Positions 35,031 through 44,213 of a stretch of 64,000 nt of DNA are shown here, one piece after another (within the stretch, counting starts at the first letter, position 1; each line of letters opens with the position of its first letter). The translations under genes and the position numbers were made by a program. The DNA is from Corynebacterium efficiens YS-314. Its GTDB lineage: Bacteria; Actinomycetota; Actinomycetes; Mycobacteriales; Mycobacteriaceae. A model generated the notes under the pieces. That model was not told the origin of the DNA. It worked only from the letters and a program-made list of their open reading frames with translations, and did no database searches. The stretch lies in assembly GCF_000011305.1 (NCBI RefSeq), contig NC_004369.1, forward strand, positions 2,604,001 through 2,668,000, written 5' to 3'.

Positions 35031-35131
35031 CTCAGACGGCGCACGGTTTATCATGGGCACCCTCCTGGAGTCATCCCTTCTGTGTTCCCACTCCAGGATC
35101 ACGGCTCGTGTTAGACCGCGCGCCGTCTGAG
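35031..35131. repeat. Nested inverted repeats (17-bp outer, 9-bp inner arms)
   Basis: The outer arms 35031-35047 and 35115-35131 match at 16 of 17 positions (CTCAGACGGCGC core). Inside them a perfect 9-bp pair TCCTGGAGT/ACTCCAGGA lies at 35063-35071 and 35090-35098. It lies in the 316-bp gap between two convergent genes, with TCGTTTT after the right arm and a separate terminator further on. It could be a structured small RNA on the plus strand or a non-autonomous mobile-element remnant. No ORF inside. Confidence 0.7.
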
Positions 35132-35158
35132 TCGTTTTCCGGACCGGTAGACACAGCT

Positions 35159-35185
35159 AAAGCCCCGACCGAGGTCGGGGCTTTT
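35159..35185. terminator. Bidirectional terminator at the 3' end of purM
   Basis: A perfect 12-bp stem AAAGCCCCGACC with its complement and 2-nt loop, with A's on the left and T's on the right. It lies 15 nt after the purM stop on the minus strand and can also stop plus-strand transcripts. Confidence 0.93.
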
Positions 35186-35199
35186 CACCACTTCGGAGA

Positions 35200-36288
35200 T
35201 CAGTAACCGGGGTGCTCACCGCTGAGGATGACATTGGGTTCGCCGTCCTCACCGTTGCGGACGGTGCCCAGCTCCCAGCAGTCGATGTGGCGGGCGGTGA
35301 GCATCGCCAGGGCGCGGTCACGGTCCTTCTCCGCCACGACAGCCACCATGCCGACACCCATGTTGAAGGTCTTCTCCATCTCCTCACGTGGCACCCGGCC
35401 CAGGGAGGCGATCGAGCGGAAGATCTGACCCGGGGTCCAGGTGCCGCGGGACATCTCGGCGACGAGGCCCTCAGGGATCACGCGGGACATGTTGCCAGCC
35501 AGGCCACCGCCGGTGACATGGCAGAACACATGCACCTCGCATTCGGCGATGAGCGCCAGGCAGTCCTTGGAGTAGATGCGCGTGGGTTCAAGCAGTTCCT
35601 CACCGAGGGTGCGACCCAGTTCCTCGATGTGGGAGTCCACGGTCAGGCCCGCGGTGTCGAAGAGGACGTGGCGGGCAAGGGAGTAACCATTGGAGTGCAG
35701 ACCGGAGGAGGCCATACCGATGATGACATCACCGGCACGCACCCGCTCAGGTCCGAGCAGATCATCAGCCTCGACCACGCCGACGGCGGTGGCGGAGACA
35801 TCATAGTGGCCCGGTTCCATGACACCGGGGTGTTCGGCGGTCTCCCCGCCGAGGAGCGCCGCACCGGCCTGGATGCAGCCCTCGGCGATGCCGGAGACGA
35901 TCTCTGCGACATGCTCGGGAACAACCTTGCCGATGGCGATGTAGTCCTGCAGGAACAGCGGCTCGGCGCCACAGCAGACCAGATCATCCACACACATGGC
36001 GACCAGGTCGATGCCGATGGTGTCGTGCTTGTCCATCATCTGGGCGACAACGAGCTTGGTGCCCACCCCATCCGAGCCCGCGGCCAGGATGGGTTTCCGG
36101 TACTTCCCAAGCTCGAACAGTCCGGCGAAACCGCCGAGGTTGCCGCGGACCTCCGGGCGGGTTGCGCGCTTGGCCAGTGGGGCAAACAGCTCGACGGCAC
36201 GGTCACCGGCCTCGATGTCCACGCCGGCGGCTGCGTAGGATACGCCTTCAGGGGTGGCACCGTTGCCGGTGTCCAGGTGATCACTCAT
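35200..36288 (-). CDS. purM: Phosphoribosylformylglycinamidine cyclo-ligase (AIR synthetase)
   Basis: The fifth step of IMP synthesis, 362 residues. Conserved features: SYAAAGVDIEAGD near the start, ILAAGSDGVGTKL, CVDDLVCCGAEPLFLQDY, LLGGETAEHPG, MASSGLHSNGYSLAR, HVTGGGLAGNM and KTFNMGVGM. It follows purF by 77 nt on the same strand and probably shares its transcript. The C-terminus is slightly extended compared with E. coli PurM. Confidence 0.97.
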   Translation of the reverse strand: MSDHLDTGNGATPEGVSYAAAGVDIEAGDRAVELFAPLAKRATRPEVRGNLGGFAGLFELGKYRKPILAAGSDGVGTKLVVAQMMDKHDTIGIDLVAMCVDDLVCCGAEPLFLQDYIAIGKVVPEHVAEIVSGIAEGCIQAGAALLGGETAEHPGVMEPGHYDVSATAVGVVEADDLLGPERVRAGDVIIGMASSGLHSNGYSLARHVLFDTAGLTVDSHIEELGRTLGEELLEPTRIYSKDCLALIAECEVHVFCHVTGGGLAGNMSRVIPEGLVAEMSRGTWTPGQIFRSIASLGRVPREEMEKTFNMGVGMVAVVAEKDRDRALAMLTARHIDCWELGTVRNGEDGEPNVILSGEHPGY

Positions 36289-36365
36289 CGTGTTCTTCGC
36301 TTCTCCTGCTTGGGGTTGGATGCAGCCGATCGCTGCTCTACAAAGGGGTGAAAAAGTGGGGAACC

Positions 36366-37898
36366 CTAGGTCCCGATCTTATCCTGCCTGCCGGCCTGCA
36401 TCTTGAACACCAGCTCGGCATTGGGGTTGGCCTCGGGCAATCCCATGGGATAGTGCCCGTTGAAACATGCCAGGCACAGTTCCTCCACGGGCTTGGTGGT
36501 GGATGCCACCATCCCGTCGATGGAGACATAACCGAGTGAATCAGCGCCGATGGCGGAGCGGACAGCCTCCACCATCTCCTCCTCGTTGTCACTGGTGACC
36601 GCATTGGCGATGAGCTCACCGGGGGTGGCGAAGTCAATGCCGTAGAAACACGGCCATTTCACCGGCGGGGAGGCGATGCGCACATGGACCTCGGCGGCCC
36701 CGGCCTCACGCAGCATGCGGATCACCGCGCGCTGGGTGTTGCCACGCACAATGGAATCATCGACCACCACGAGGCGTTTTCCTGCGATGACCTCGCGCAG
36801 TGGGTTCAGCTTCAGGCGGATGCCCAACTGACGCAGGGTGTCGGACGGCTGGATGAAGGTGCGTCCCACATAGGCGTTCTTCACCATGCCCTGCCCGAAG
36901 GGGATGCCGGAGGCCTGGGCGAACCCCACCGCCGCAGGGGTGCCGGAATCAGGTGTCGGGATGACCAGATCACCCTCGGCCGGGGCTTCCCGTGCCAGGG
37001 TGCGCCCGATCTCCAGACGGACCTCATTGACGTTGCGTCCCTTGATCACCGAGTCGGGGCGGGCTAGGTAGACATATTCGAAGACGCAGGCCTTGCGGTT
37101 GGTCTCTGCAAAACGGGTGGAACGCAGCCCGGATTCATCGATGGCGATGAGCTCACCGGGCTCCACCTCACGCACCAGCGAAGCACCGACGATATCCAGG
37201 GCGGAGGTCTCGGAGGCAACCACCCAGCCACGGGCGAGACGTCCGATGGACAGCGGTCGGATGCCGTAGGGGTCACGGGCGGCGTAGAGGGTGTGGCCAT
37301 CGGTGAAGGTCAGGCAGTAGGCCCCCCTGACCTCGGGGAGGAGCTTCCGGGCGGATTCGAAGAGATCATCACCGTCACCGATGCCGTTGGCCAGCAGCGC
37401 GGTCAGCACATCGGTGTCGGAAGGCTTCTGCTGCGGGTCGACGAGGCCGAGTTCGGTCGCCTTCTCGCGCAGCTGCACATGGTTGATGAGGTTGCCGTTG
37501 TGACCCAGCGCCACATCGGTGCCGTCCGGGGCCATGCGGAACATCGGCTGGGCGTTCTCCCAGGAGTTGCCGCCCGCGGTGGTGTACCGGGTGTGCCCGA
37601 TGGCGATGTCCCCCTGCAGGGACTCCAGGATGGGTTCGTCGAAGACCTGGGATACCAGACCGAGGTCTTTGAACACCAGGATCTGTTCGCCGTCCCCTAC
37701 CGCAATGCCGGCGGCCTCCTGCCCACGGTGCTGCAGGGCAAACAGACCGAAGTAGGTGAGCTTGGCCACCTCTTCACCTGGAGCCCAGACACCGAACACT
37801 CCGCATTCCTCCTGCGGGGACTGTTCGTTGTGATCATCGTAGGGGTAGTTCACGACAGAACCGGGGGATGTGTGCTGATCAAGTTGTGCCACATGCAT
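36366..37898 (-). CDS. purF: Amidophosphoribosyltransferase (glutamine PRPP amidotransferase)
   Basis: The committed step of purine synthesis, making phosphoribosylamine from PRPP and glutamine. 510 residues. A propeptide of about 31 residues precedes the N-terminal nucleophile Cys32 in EECGVFGVWAPG. The PRPP loop is VVDDSIVRGNTQ. Four cysteines for an Fe-S cluster (EECG, KACVFEYVY, KWPCFYGIDF, EELCLACF) match the Bacillus-type enzyme. The ATG at 37898 is used; a TACCAT hexamer nearby would instead favour a leaderless GTG at 37892. Only 47 bp separate it from the upstream SCP2-like gene. Confidence 0.96.
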   Translation of the reverse strand: MHVAQLDQHTSPGSVVNYPYDDHNEQSPQEECGVFGVWAPGEEVAKLTYFGLFALQHRGQEAAGIAVGDGEQILVFKDLGLVSQVFDEPILESLQGDIAIGHTRYTTAGGNSWENAQPMFRMAPDGTDVALGHNGNLINHVQLREKATELGLVDPQQKPSDTDVLTALLANGIGDGDDLFESARKLLPEVRGAYCLTFTDGHTLYAARDPYGIRPLSIGRLARGWVVASETSALDIVGASLVREVEPGELIAIDESGLRSTRFAETNRKACVFEYVYLARPDSVIKGRNVNEVRLEIGRTLAREAPAEGDLVIPTPDSGTPAAVGFAQASGIPFGQGMVKNAYVGRTFIQPSDTLRQLGIRLKLNPLREVIAGKRLVVVDDSIVRGNTQRAVIRMLREAGAAEVHVRIASPPVKWPCFYGIDFATPGELIANAVTSDNEEEMVEAVRSAIGADSLGYVSIDGMVASTTKPVEELCLACFNGHYPMGLPEANPNAELVFKMQAGRQDKIGT

Positions 37899-37945
37899 AA
37901 ATGGTAGTCGGTCAACCTATCAGAAACTAAAACCGTTCAGCAGCC

Positions 37946-38323
37946 CTACAACGAGATGATGGGCAACCAGGCGGAAATCTCCCCGGCCCTGGTACCCGAG
38001 GCCTCGATTCTGCCGTTGGCCAATTCCTCCTCGAAGGTTGTTTTCCCTGTTGCCAGGCGCAACCAGGTCAGGGCATCGGTTTCCACGACATTGGGTGGGG
38101 TGCCGCGGGTGTGTCGGGGGCCCTCGATACACTGAACCGCCACAAATGGGGGGACCCTGACCTCCACGCTGTGCCCCGGCGCGTCCTGCGCCAGGGTGCG
38201 GGCGGTCAGGCGGGTGGCGTCCGCCAACTGCTTTCTAGCTGGTTTTTCCTGATTATCCGGATCCGCGATCCAGTCGGCTATCGCCTGCACGGCGACACGT
38301 GTGTCGTGGGGGTCGATCTTCAT
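37946..38323 (-). CDS. Sterol-carrier (SCP2)-like family protein
   Basis: 125 residues resembling the actinobacterial sterol carrier family protein often found beside purF. The C-terminal signature TDALTWLRLATGKTTFEEELANGRIEASG matches the SCP2-like ligand-binding fold. Sterols are not made here, so the real ligand is unknown. The ATG at 38323 is 7 nt after TAACGT with no Shine-Dalgarno. The start 17 codons upstream overlaps the divergent gene's promoter and is rejected. Confidence 0.75.
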   Translation of the reverse strand: MKIDPHDTRVAVQAIADWIADPDNQEKPARKQLADATRLTARTLAQDAPGHSVEVRVPPFVAVQCIEGPRHTRGTPPNVVETDALTWLRLATGKTTFEEELANGRIEASGTRAGEISAWLPIISL

Positions 38324-38359
38324 GGTCCCCACGTTAGTCCGGCACGTTAAAGTGTCTCT
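38324..38359. promoter_or_regulatory. Divergent leaderless promoters, SCP2-like/thioesterase
   Basis: A 36-bp gap with minus-strand TAACGT 7 nt from the SCP2-like ATG and plus-strand TAAAGT 6 nt from the thioesterase ATG. Neither gene has a Shine-Dalgarno. Confidence 0.5.
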
Positions 38360-39367
38360 ATGTCTGATAACCAAACAACCGCTTCACCACGTTCCCCCGA
38401 TGTGACACTGCGCTTCCTCGCCGCCCCCACCGATGTCCTCATGGCCGGTAGTCACGGTGTCGGGGGTGGTCGTGTCCTGGAGTGGATCGATAAGGCCGCC
38501 TACGCCTGCGCCACCCAGTGGTCCGGAACCTACTGTGTCACCGCGTATGTGGGGCACATCCACTTCACCCGCCCGATCCCCTCGGGGCACATGGTGGAGG
38601 TCCGTTCCCGCATCGCCATGACGGGGCGGTCCTCCATGCACATCGTCAACGAGGTTCTCTCCGCGGATCCACGCGACGGTAAGTTCACGCGCGCCTGCGA
38701 CTGCCTGGTGATCTTCGTGGCCAAGGACACCGCCACCGGTAAAACCCAGGAGGTGCCCACCTTCGTCCCGAAGACCGCGGAGGAGGAGCGTGTGCTGCAG
38801 TCCGCGCTCTCCCGCATCGACCTGCGTCGCGCCATCGAGGCGGAGATGGAGAAGCAGACCTATGACGGCCCCTCGGACGCCCCCCGCCTGATCACCCGCT
38901 TCCTGGCCAAGCCGACCGATATCAACTGGGGCGGCAAGGTCCACGGTGGCACCGCCATGGAGTGGATCGACGAGGCCGGTGCCGCGTGCACCATGGAGTG
39001 GTCGGGCAACCACACCGTCGCCGTCTACGCCGGTGGTATCCGTTTCTACAACCCGATCTCCATCGGTGACCTCATCGAGGTGGATGCCCGCCTGATGAGG
39101 ACGGACACCCGCTCCATGCAGATGTCCATCCACGTCCGCAGCGGCAACCCCAAGGGCGGGCGTGATCATCTGCGCACCGCGATCCACGCCACCGTCACCT
39201 ACATCGGCATCGACCTGGATGGCCAGCCACTGCCTGCTCCACAGTTCACCCCGGTCACCCCGGAGGACATCCAGCTGGCGGAGCACGCCAACATCCTGCG
39301 TGATCTGCGGGCGGAGTACTCCCCGGTCCCGCTGATCCCGCGTCATTCGATGCCGCGGATCGACTAA
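38360..39367 (+). CDS. Acyl-CoA thioesterase with two hotdog domains
   Basis: 335 residues with two homologous hotdog domains. Each carries a matching block: MAGSHGVGGGRVLEWIDKAAYACATQWSG in the first (about 28-56) and INWGGKVHGGTAMEWIDEAGAACTMEWSG in the second. The family (BFIT/ACOT7-like) hydrolyses acyl-CoA to free acid and CoA. The internal duplication is clear by eye, including HIHFTRPI/GIRFYNPI. Chain length is unknown. The 3' end overlaps the convergent PAQR gene by 4 nt at CTAA. Confidence 0.9.
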   Translation: MSDNQTTASPRSPDVTLRFLAAPTDVLMAGSHGVGGGRVLEWIDKAAYACATQWSGTYCVTAYVGHIHFTRPIPSGHMVEVRSRIAMTGRSSMHIVNEVLSADPRDGKFTRACDCLVIFVAKDTATGKTQEVPTFVPKTAEEERVLQSALSRIDLRRAIEAEMEKQTYDGPSDAPRLITRFLAKPTDINWGGKVHGGTAMEWIDEAGAACTMEWSGNHTVAVYAGGIRFYNPISIGDLIEVDARLMRTDTRSMQMSIHVRSGNPKGGRDHLRTAIHATVTYIGIDLDGQPLPAPQFTPVTPEDIQLAEHANILRDLRAEYSPVPLIPRHSMPRID

Positions 39368-40146
39368 CCCACCACCACCATCCACACCGCCACCAGGTGA
39401 ACCACTGCGGCGACGATGGTGGCGGCGTGGAAGTGCTCGTGGTAGCCGATCCACCGGGCCTCACGCCCCGGCCATTTGAAGCCGTAGATCAACGCCCCCA
39501 GGCTGTAGATGATGCCGCCGGCGAGCAGAAGCCACACCACGGTGTGGCCCGCCCCCGCCCACAGCTGGGGGATCAGTGGCACAATCAGCCAGCCGAGAGC
39601 AAGGTAGACCACCACGGACAGCCACCTCGGGTGGTCGATCCACACCATGTTGAGGATCACGCTGAGGATGGCGCCCACCCAGGCGGTCACCAGCATCCAG
39701 GTCGCGAGGTTGGGCGGGAGCACAATCATGCACAGCGGTGTGTAGGTGGCTGCAATGAACACCGCGATCGTGGAGTGGTCGGCCCTCCGCCACCAGGCGA
39801 CAGTGTGCATGCGCCGCCACTGGCCACGGTGATAGGCCGCGGAGACCGCAAACAGTCCGAACATGCAGAGGGCGTAGATGGTCACGCCGAGGGCCTCCCA
39901 CCACACCAGCGTCATCCAGGCGTAGGTGGATAGCACCGAACCGGATATCACACTGAGAAAAGCCGCGATCTGGTGGAACAGTCCACGTGCACGCGGGCGG
40001 GGGCCACGGTCGAAGACATATCTGGTCAGTTCCAGGATGGGTTCGTCGGATGGCCCACCGTCGTTTGATCTGGGCACGCCCTCGATGGAAGGGTCAGCGT
40101 CCATGTAGTCCCTTGCTTCCTCACCGCGGGGTGCGTGTGCTGACAT
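39364..40146 (-). CDS. Hemolysin III/PAQR-family membrane protein
   Basis: 260 residues with a polar N-terminus of about 55 residues and seven predicted membrane segments. PAQR motifs: SAAYHRGQW (Ser and His at the end of TM2), RRADHSTIAVFIAATYTPL, and HEHFHAATIVAAVVHLVAVW with the paired histidines of the metal site. Hydrolytic (ceramidase-like) activity is proposed for the family; hemolysis should not be assumed. The start has AAGGAAG upstream. Confidence 0.88.
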   Translation of the reverse strand: MSAHAPRGEEARDYMDADPSIEGVPRSNDGGPSDEPILELTRYVFDRGPRPRARGLFHQIAAFLSVISGSVLSTYAWMTLVWWEALGVTIYALCMFGLFAVSAAYHRGQWRRMHTVAWWRRADHSTIAVFIAATYTPLCMIVLPPNLATWMLVTAWVGAILSVILNMVWIDHPRWLSVVVYLALGWLIVPLIPQLWAGAGHTVVWLLLAGGIIYSLGALIYGFKWPGREARWIGYHEHFHAATIVAAVVHLVAVWMVVVG

Positions 40147-40199
40147 CGTCTTCCTTTCTGCGCGGGGTTTGGTTCACAGCCCTGTCTTCCCAAAATACA

Positions 40200-40239
40200 G
40201 CTAACCGGGTTTCACCATTCAGGGTGAAACCCGGTTAGC
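40200..40239 (-). terminator. Terminator of the purSQL block
   Basis: A 17-bp perfect stem (40200-40216 with 40223-40239) and 6-nt loop, 31 nt after the purL stop. Followed on the minus strand by TGTATTTTGG. Confidence 0.85.
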
Positions 40240-40270
40240 GGCGAGTCAGGGGCGATATTACCCGGTGATG

Positions 40271-42562
40271 TTATTCAACGACGGAGTTCGCTCCCACAGC
40301 ATGTCCGAATGCCTCGGGCAGGGTGTTGGACCATGCGTCGTGAAGCTCCTCGACGGATACCTCGACGCTGAGGTCGCCACCACGCACGGTGATGACACCG
40401 GAGTCGTTGGTGACACCGAGCCTGGTCACCGGGACACCGAGCTCCTGAGCGCGCGCAACCAGTTCATCACCACGGGTGGTGGCCACGACGATGCGGGAGG
40501 CGGATTCGGAGAACAGTGCGGTGAACAGGTCCTCATGGACCTGCGTGAGATCCACATCCAGGCCACGGCCGGCGTGGATCGCCAGCTCGGCGAGGGTCTG
40601 GCCGAGGCCACCCTCGGAGAGGTCATGGGCTGCGCCAACGAGGTCGGCAGCCGGAACCAGCAGGTCAGCCAGTCGCTGCTCATTGGCCAGGTCGATCTGC
40701 GGCGGCAGACCGGACAGGCCCGCGCCGGAGACCTGCTGCCAGATGGATCCACCGAACTCGTCGAGGGTCTCACCCAGCAGGTACAGCTCCTGCTCACCGG
40801 CAGGCAGGCGGTTGCCGATGGTCTTTTCCACATCATCCAGGACACCGAGGACACCCACGACCGGGGTCGGGAGGATCGGCTCGTCGCCGGTCTGGTTGTA
40901 GAAGGAGACGTTACCGCCGGAGACGGGGATACCCATCTCCTTGGCACCGTCGGCAAGCCCGTGGACGGCCTCCTTGAACTGCCACATGACGCCGGCGTTC
41001 TCGGGGGAACCGAAGTTGAGGCAGTTGGTCACGGCGACCGGACGGGCACCGGTGGAGACCACGTTGCGGTAGGCCTCGGCGAGTGCCAGGCGTGCGCCGG
41101 TGCGGGGGTCGAGGCGGGTGTACCGGCCGGAGGCGTCGGCGGAGATGGCGACGCCGCGGTTGGTCTCTTCGTCGATACGCAGCACACCGGCGTTGGCATC
41201 CTTTGCCTGGACGGTGTTGCCGCGGACGTAGCGGTCGTACTGCTCGGTGATGAACGCGCGGGAGCACAGTGCCGGGGAGGACACGAGCTTGAACCAGGCG
41301 TCACGGATACCCTCGGCGGTGTCCGGGCGCTCAAGCCCACCGAGGGTCTGGATCTCATCCTGGTTGGCGGGGCGCTCGACGGGGCGGTTGTACACCGGGC
41401 CCTCATCGATGGTGGAGGCCGGTGCGTCGATGACGGTCTGACCGTTGTGGACCACGAGGTAGCGGTCCTTCTCGTCGGTGACCTCACCGATCTCGGCGAC
41501 GGTGACATCCCACTTGGCACAGATCTGCTTGAACTTCTCCACGTTCTCCGGGGTGACCACGGCGCACATGCGCTCCTGGGACTCGGAGGCGAGGATCTCG
41601 GCTGCGGACATCTTCTCGGCGCGCAGGGGCACGGCGTCGAGGTTGACGCGCATGCCACCGTCACCGGCGGCGGCCAGCTCGGAGGTGGCGCACGCAAGGC
41701 CACCGCCACCGAGGTCCTGGATACCCACGACCACTCCGGCCTGGTACAGCTCCAGGCAGCATTCGATGAGGACCTTCTCGGCGAAGGGGTCACCGACCTG
41801 GACGGCCGGAAGCTTGCGCTCCTCGCCCTCCTCGAAGGAGGCGGAACCCAGGACAGAGACGCCACCGATGCCGTCGAGGCCGGTGCGGGAACCGAACAGC
41901 ATGACCTTGTTGCCGGCGCCGGAGGCGAAGGCCAACTTCAGGTCATCGACCTTGAGGGTACCCACGGCCAGGGCGTTGACCAGGGGGTTACCGGCGTAGG
42001 AATCGTCGAAGACGGTCTCGCCACCGATGTTGGGCAGGCCGAGGCAGTTGCCGTAGTGGGAGATGCCGCTGACCACGCCGGGCAGCACACGCTGGGTGTC
42101 CGGGTTGTCCATGGCGCCGAAACGCAGCTGGTCCATGACTGCGATCGGGCGTGCACCCATGGCCATGATGTCGCGGACGATGCCACCGATGCCGGTTGCG
42201 GCACCCTGGTGGGGTTCGACGAAGGAGGGGTGGTTGTGGGATTCCACGCGGAAGGTCACGGCGTTGCCGTCTCCGATGTCGACCACGCCGGCGTTCTCGC
42301 CGATGCCGGCGAGGATCTTCTCGGCCATCTCCGGGGTGGTGGTCTCACCGAAGTAGCGCAGGTGCACCTTGGAGGACTTGTAGGAGCAGTGCTCGGACCA
42401 CATGACGGAGTAGACGGTCAGCTCCGCATCGGTGGGGCGGCGTCCCAGGATCTCCTTGATGCGGGCGTACTCATCGTCCTTGAGGCCGAGTTCGGCGTAG
42501 GGCTGCTCGAGATCGGGGTTCTCGGCTGCTGCCTCGACGGTGTCGTTGAAAATCGTGCTCAT
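40271..42562 (-). CDS. purL: FGAM synthase subunit PurL
   Basis: The ATP-dependent amidating subunit of phosphoribosylformylglycinamidine synthase, step 4 of purine synthesis, 763 residues. It is the small-PurL type that needs separate PurQ and PurS, which are encoded just upstream. Motifs: [55 protein letters not shown] and [13 protein letters not shown]. It is 17 nt after purQ and last in the block. The long opposite-strand ORF across it is a shadow of GC-rich codons. Confidence 0.97.
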
Positions 42563-42579
42563 TGTTATCTTCAGACTCC

Positions 42580-43251
42580 TTAGGCAGCGATGGTGCCGAT
42601 GGCGGACAGGAACAGCTCGAGACCATCCACGGACGGTCCGGTGAGCGTCTCGACGGCGTGCTCCGGGTGTGGCATGAGGCCGACGACGCGGCCGGTTTCG
42701 TTGGTGATACCGGCGATGCCGTTGATGGAGCCGTTGAAGTTGTCGGTGTAACGGAAGACCACACGGCCCTCCTCCTCCAACATCCTGATGGTGTCCGGCT
42801 CCGCCTGGAAGCGACCCTCACCGTGCTTGGCGGGGACCAGGATCTTCTGCCCCTGTTCGAGGGTGCCGGTCCAGGCGGTGTCAGTGTTGACCACCTCGAG
42901 GTGGGTGTCCACACAGTGGAAGTGCAGACCCTGGTTACGGGTCAGGGCACCGGGCAGCAGGCGTGCCTCGGTGAGGATCTGGAAACCGTTGCAGATACCG
43001 AGGACAGGCATGCCCCTGCCTGCGGCCTCGATGACGGACTGCATGACGGGTGCCAGTGCGGAGATGGCACCGGTGCGCAGGTAGTCACCGTAGGAGAAAC
43101 CACCGGGGACCACAACGGCGTCAACGCCCCTGAGATCCTCGTCGGCGTGCCAGAGGTTGACCGGCTCGGCACCTGCGATGCGGACGGCGCGCAGCGCATC
43201 GACATCATCGAGGGTGCCGGGGAAGGTGATGACACCGATCTTGGCACTCAC
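42580..43251 (-). CDS. purQ: FGAM synthase glutaminase subunit PurQ
   Basis: A class I glutamine amidotransferase of 223 residues that feeds ammonia to PurL. It has [15 protein letters not shown], the nucleophile in [11 protein letters not shown], and the catalytic His/Glu in [10 protein letters not shown]. The GTG start overlaps the purS stop by 4 nt (GTGA), indicating coupled translation and equimolar subunits. Confidence 0.97.
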
Positions 43252-43493
43252 TTGGCGACCTCTACTCCCACCACATCGAAGTCCTCGATGACGGTGTTGG
43301 CAAGAAGGGTCTCGGCGATCTTCTCCAGGTCGGCGGTGGAGACGGAATCATCGACCTCCAGCTCGAAGCGCTTACCCTGACGGACATCGGAAACTCCGGT
43401 TACCCCGATACGGCCCAGGGCGCGGTGGACCGCTTGTCCCTGGGGATCCAGAATTTCCGCCTTCGGCATGACATTGACAACTACACGGGCCAC
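43248..43493 (-). CDS. purS: FGAM synthase accessory subunit PurS
   Basis: 81 residues, the normal PurS length. It bridges PurQ and PurL. Family features: [39 protein letters not shown]. It starts at GTG 43493 with AGGGA upstream. A TACACT hexamer about 40-50 bp upstream is a plausible promoter of purSQL. Confidence 0.95.
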   Translation of the reverse strand: MARVVVNVMPKAEILDPQGQAVHRALGRIGVTGVSDVRQGKRFELEVDDSVSTADLEKIAETLLANTVIEDFDVVGVEVAK

Positions 43494-43570
43494 GTATTTT
43501 CCCTAACTCAAGGCGACAATGTTTTACCTGCACAGTGTATCGCCTGATCCCGCAACAACCTAGCCCGGTG

Positions 43571-44050
43571 TCACACGGGGAGATTGTCCTCAATCACCGA
43601 GGTGACCTCGTCATCCTCCGGATCCATCCGCGGACCGAAACGGGCAATGGTCTCACCATCGGCATTGATGAGGAACTTCTCGAAATTCCACTCGATATCG
43701 CCGCCCTCCCCGAAGCGTTTGAGCTCGGTATACAGGGGGTGTTCATTTTCACCGTTGACGTCGGTCTTGGCCAGCAATGGGAAGGTGACGTCGTACTTCT
43801 CCTGGGCAAAGGTACAGATCTCGGCGTCGGTGCCGGGCTCCTGGCCCATGAACTGGTTACAGGGCACCCCGATCACGAAGAAACCACGGTCCTGGTAGTC
43901 CTCGAAGAGCCGCTGCAGCCCCTCATACTGTGGGGTCAGGCCACACCTGGAGGCCACATTGACCACCATCACGAGGTGACCGGCCCAATCAGCCATGGTG
44001 GTTTCCGTTCCGTCGGTGAGCGTTACAGGGATGTCATGGATGGAAGTCAT
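43571..44050 (-). CDS. Glutathione-peroxidase-family peroxidase
   Basis: 159 residues with a thioredoxin fold. The peroxidatic Cys is in NVASRCGLTPQYEGL and the family motif is GVPCNQFMGQEPG; KFLINADGETIARFGP is the C-terminal strand. Corynebacteria use mycothiol and thioredoxin instead of glutathione, so the in vivo reductant is probably one of these (family knowledge). It uses Cys, not selenocysteine. TAGGGT lies 7 nt before the ATG at 44050, so it appears leaderless, although GGAGG also lies close to the ATG. Confidence 0.9.
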   Translation of the reverse strand: MTSIHDIPVTLTDGTETTMADWAGHLVMVVNVASRCGLTPQYEGLQRLFEDYQDRGFFVIGVPCNQFMGQEPGTDAEICTFAQEKYDVTFPLLAKTDVNGENEHPLYTELKRFGEGGDIEWNFEKFLINADGETIARFGPRMDPEDDEVTSVIEDNLPV

Positions 44051-44213
44051 GGCCTCCACCCTAGCGTCCCGGAAACTGACATATTCATGAACTTTCGTCT
44101 ATGTGCAGGTGAACTCCCAGCATGAGCTGATCTGCTCATCAGCGGGGGCACATAATCTGCGGTAGTGGATAAGGGTGGTATCCCACTTTCCTCTCTATTC
44201 AAAGGTCATGTGA

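Noticed and set aside
40265..42583. 772-codon plus-strand ORF opposite purL
   Set aside because: It is a low-complexity Asp/Gly/His/Val-rich shadow of GC-rich minus-strand codons; purL on the other strand has all family motifs.
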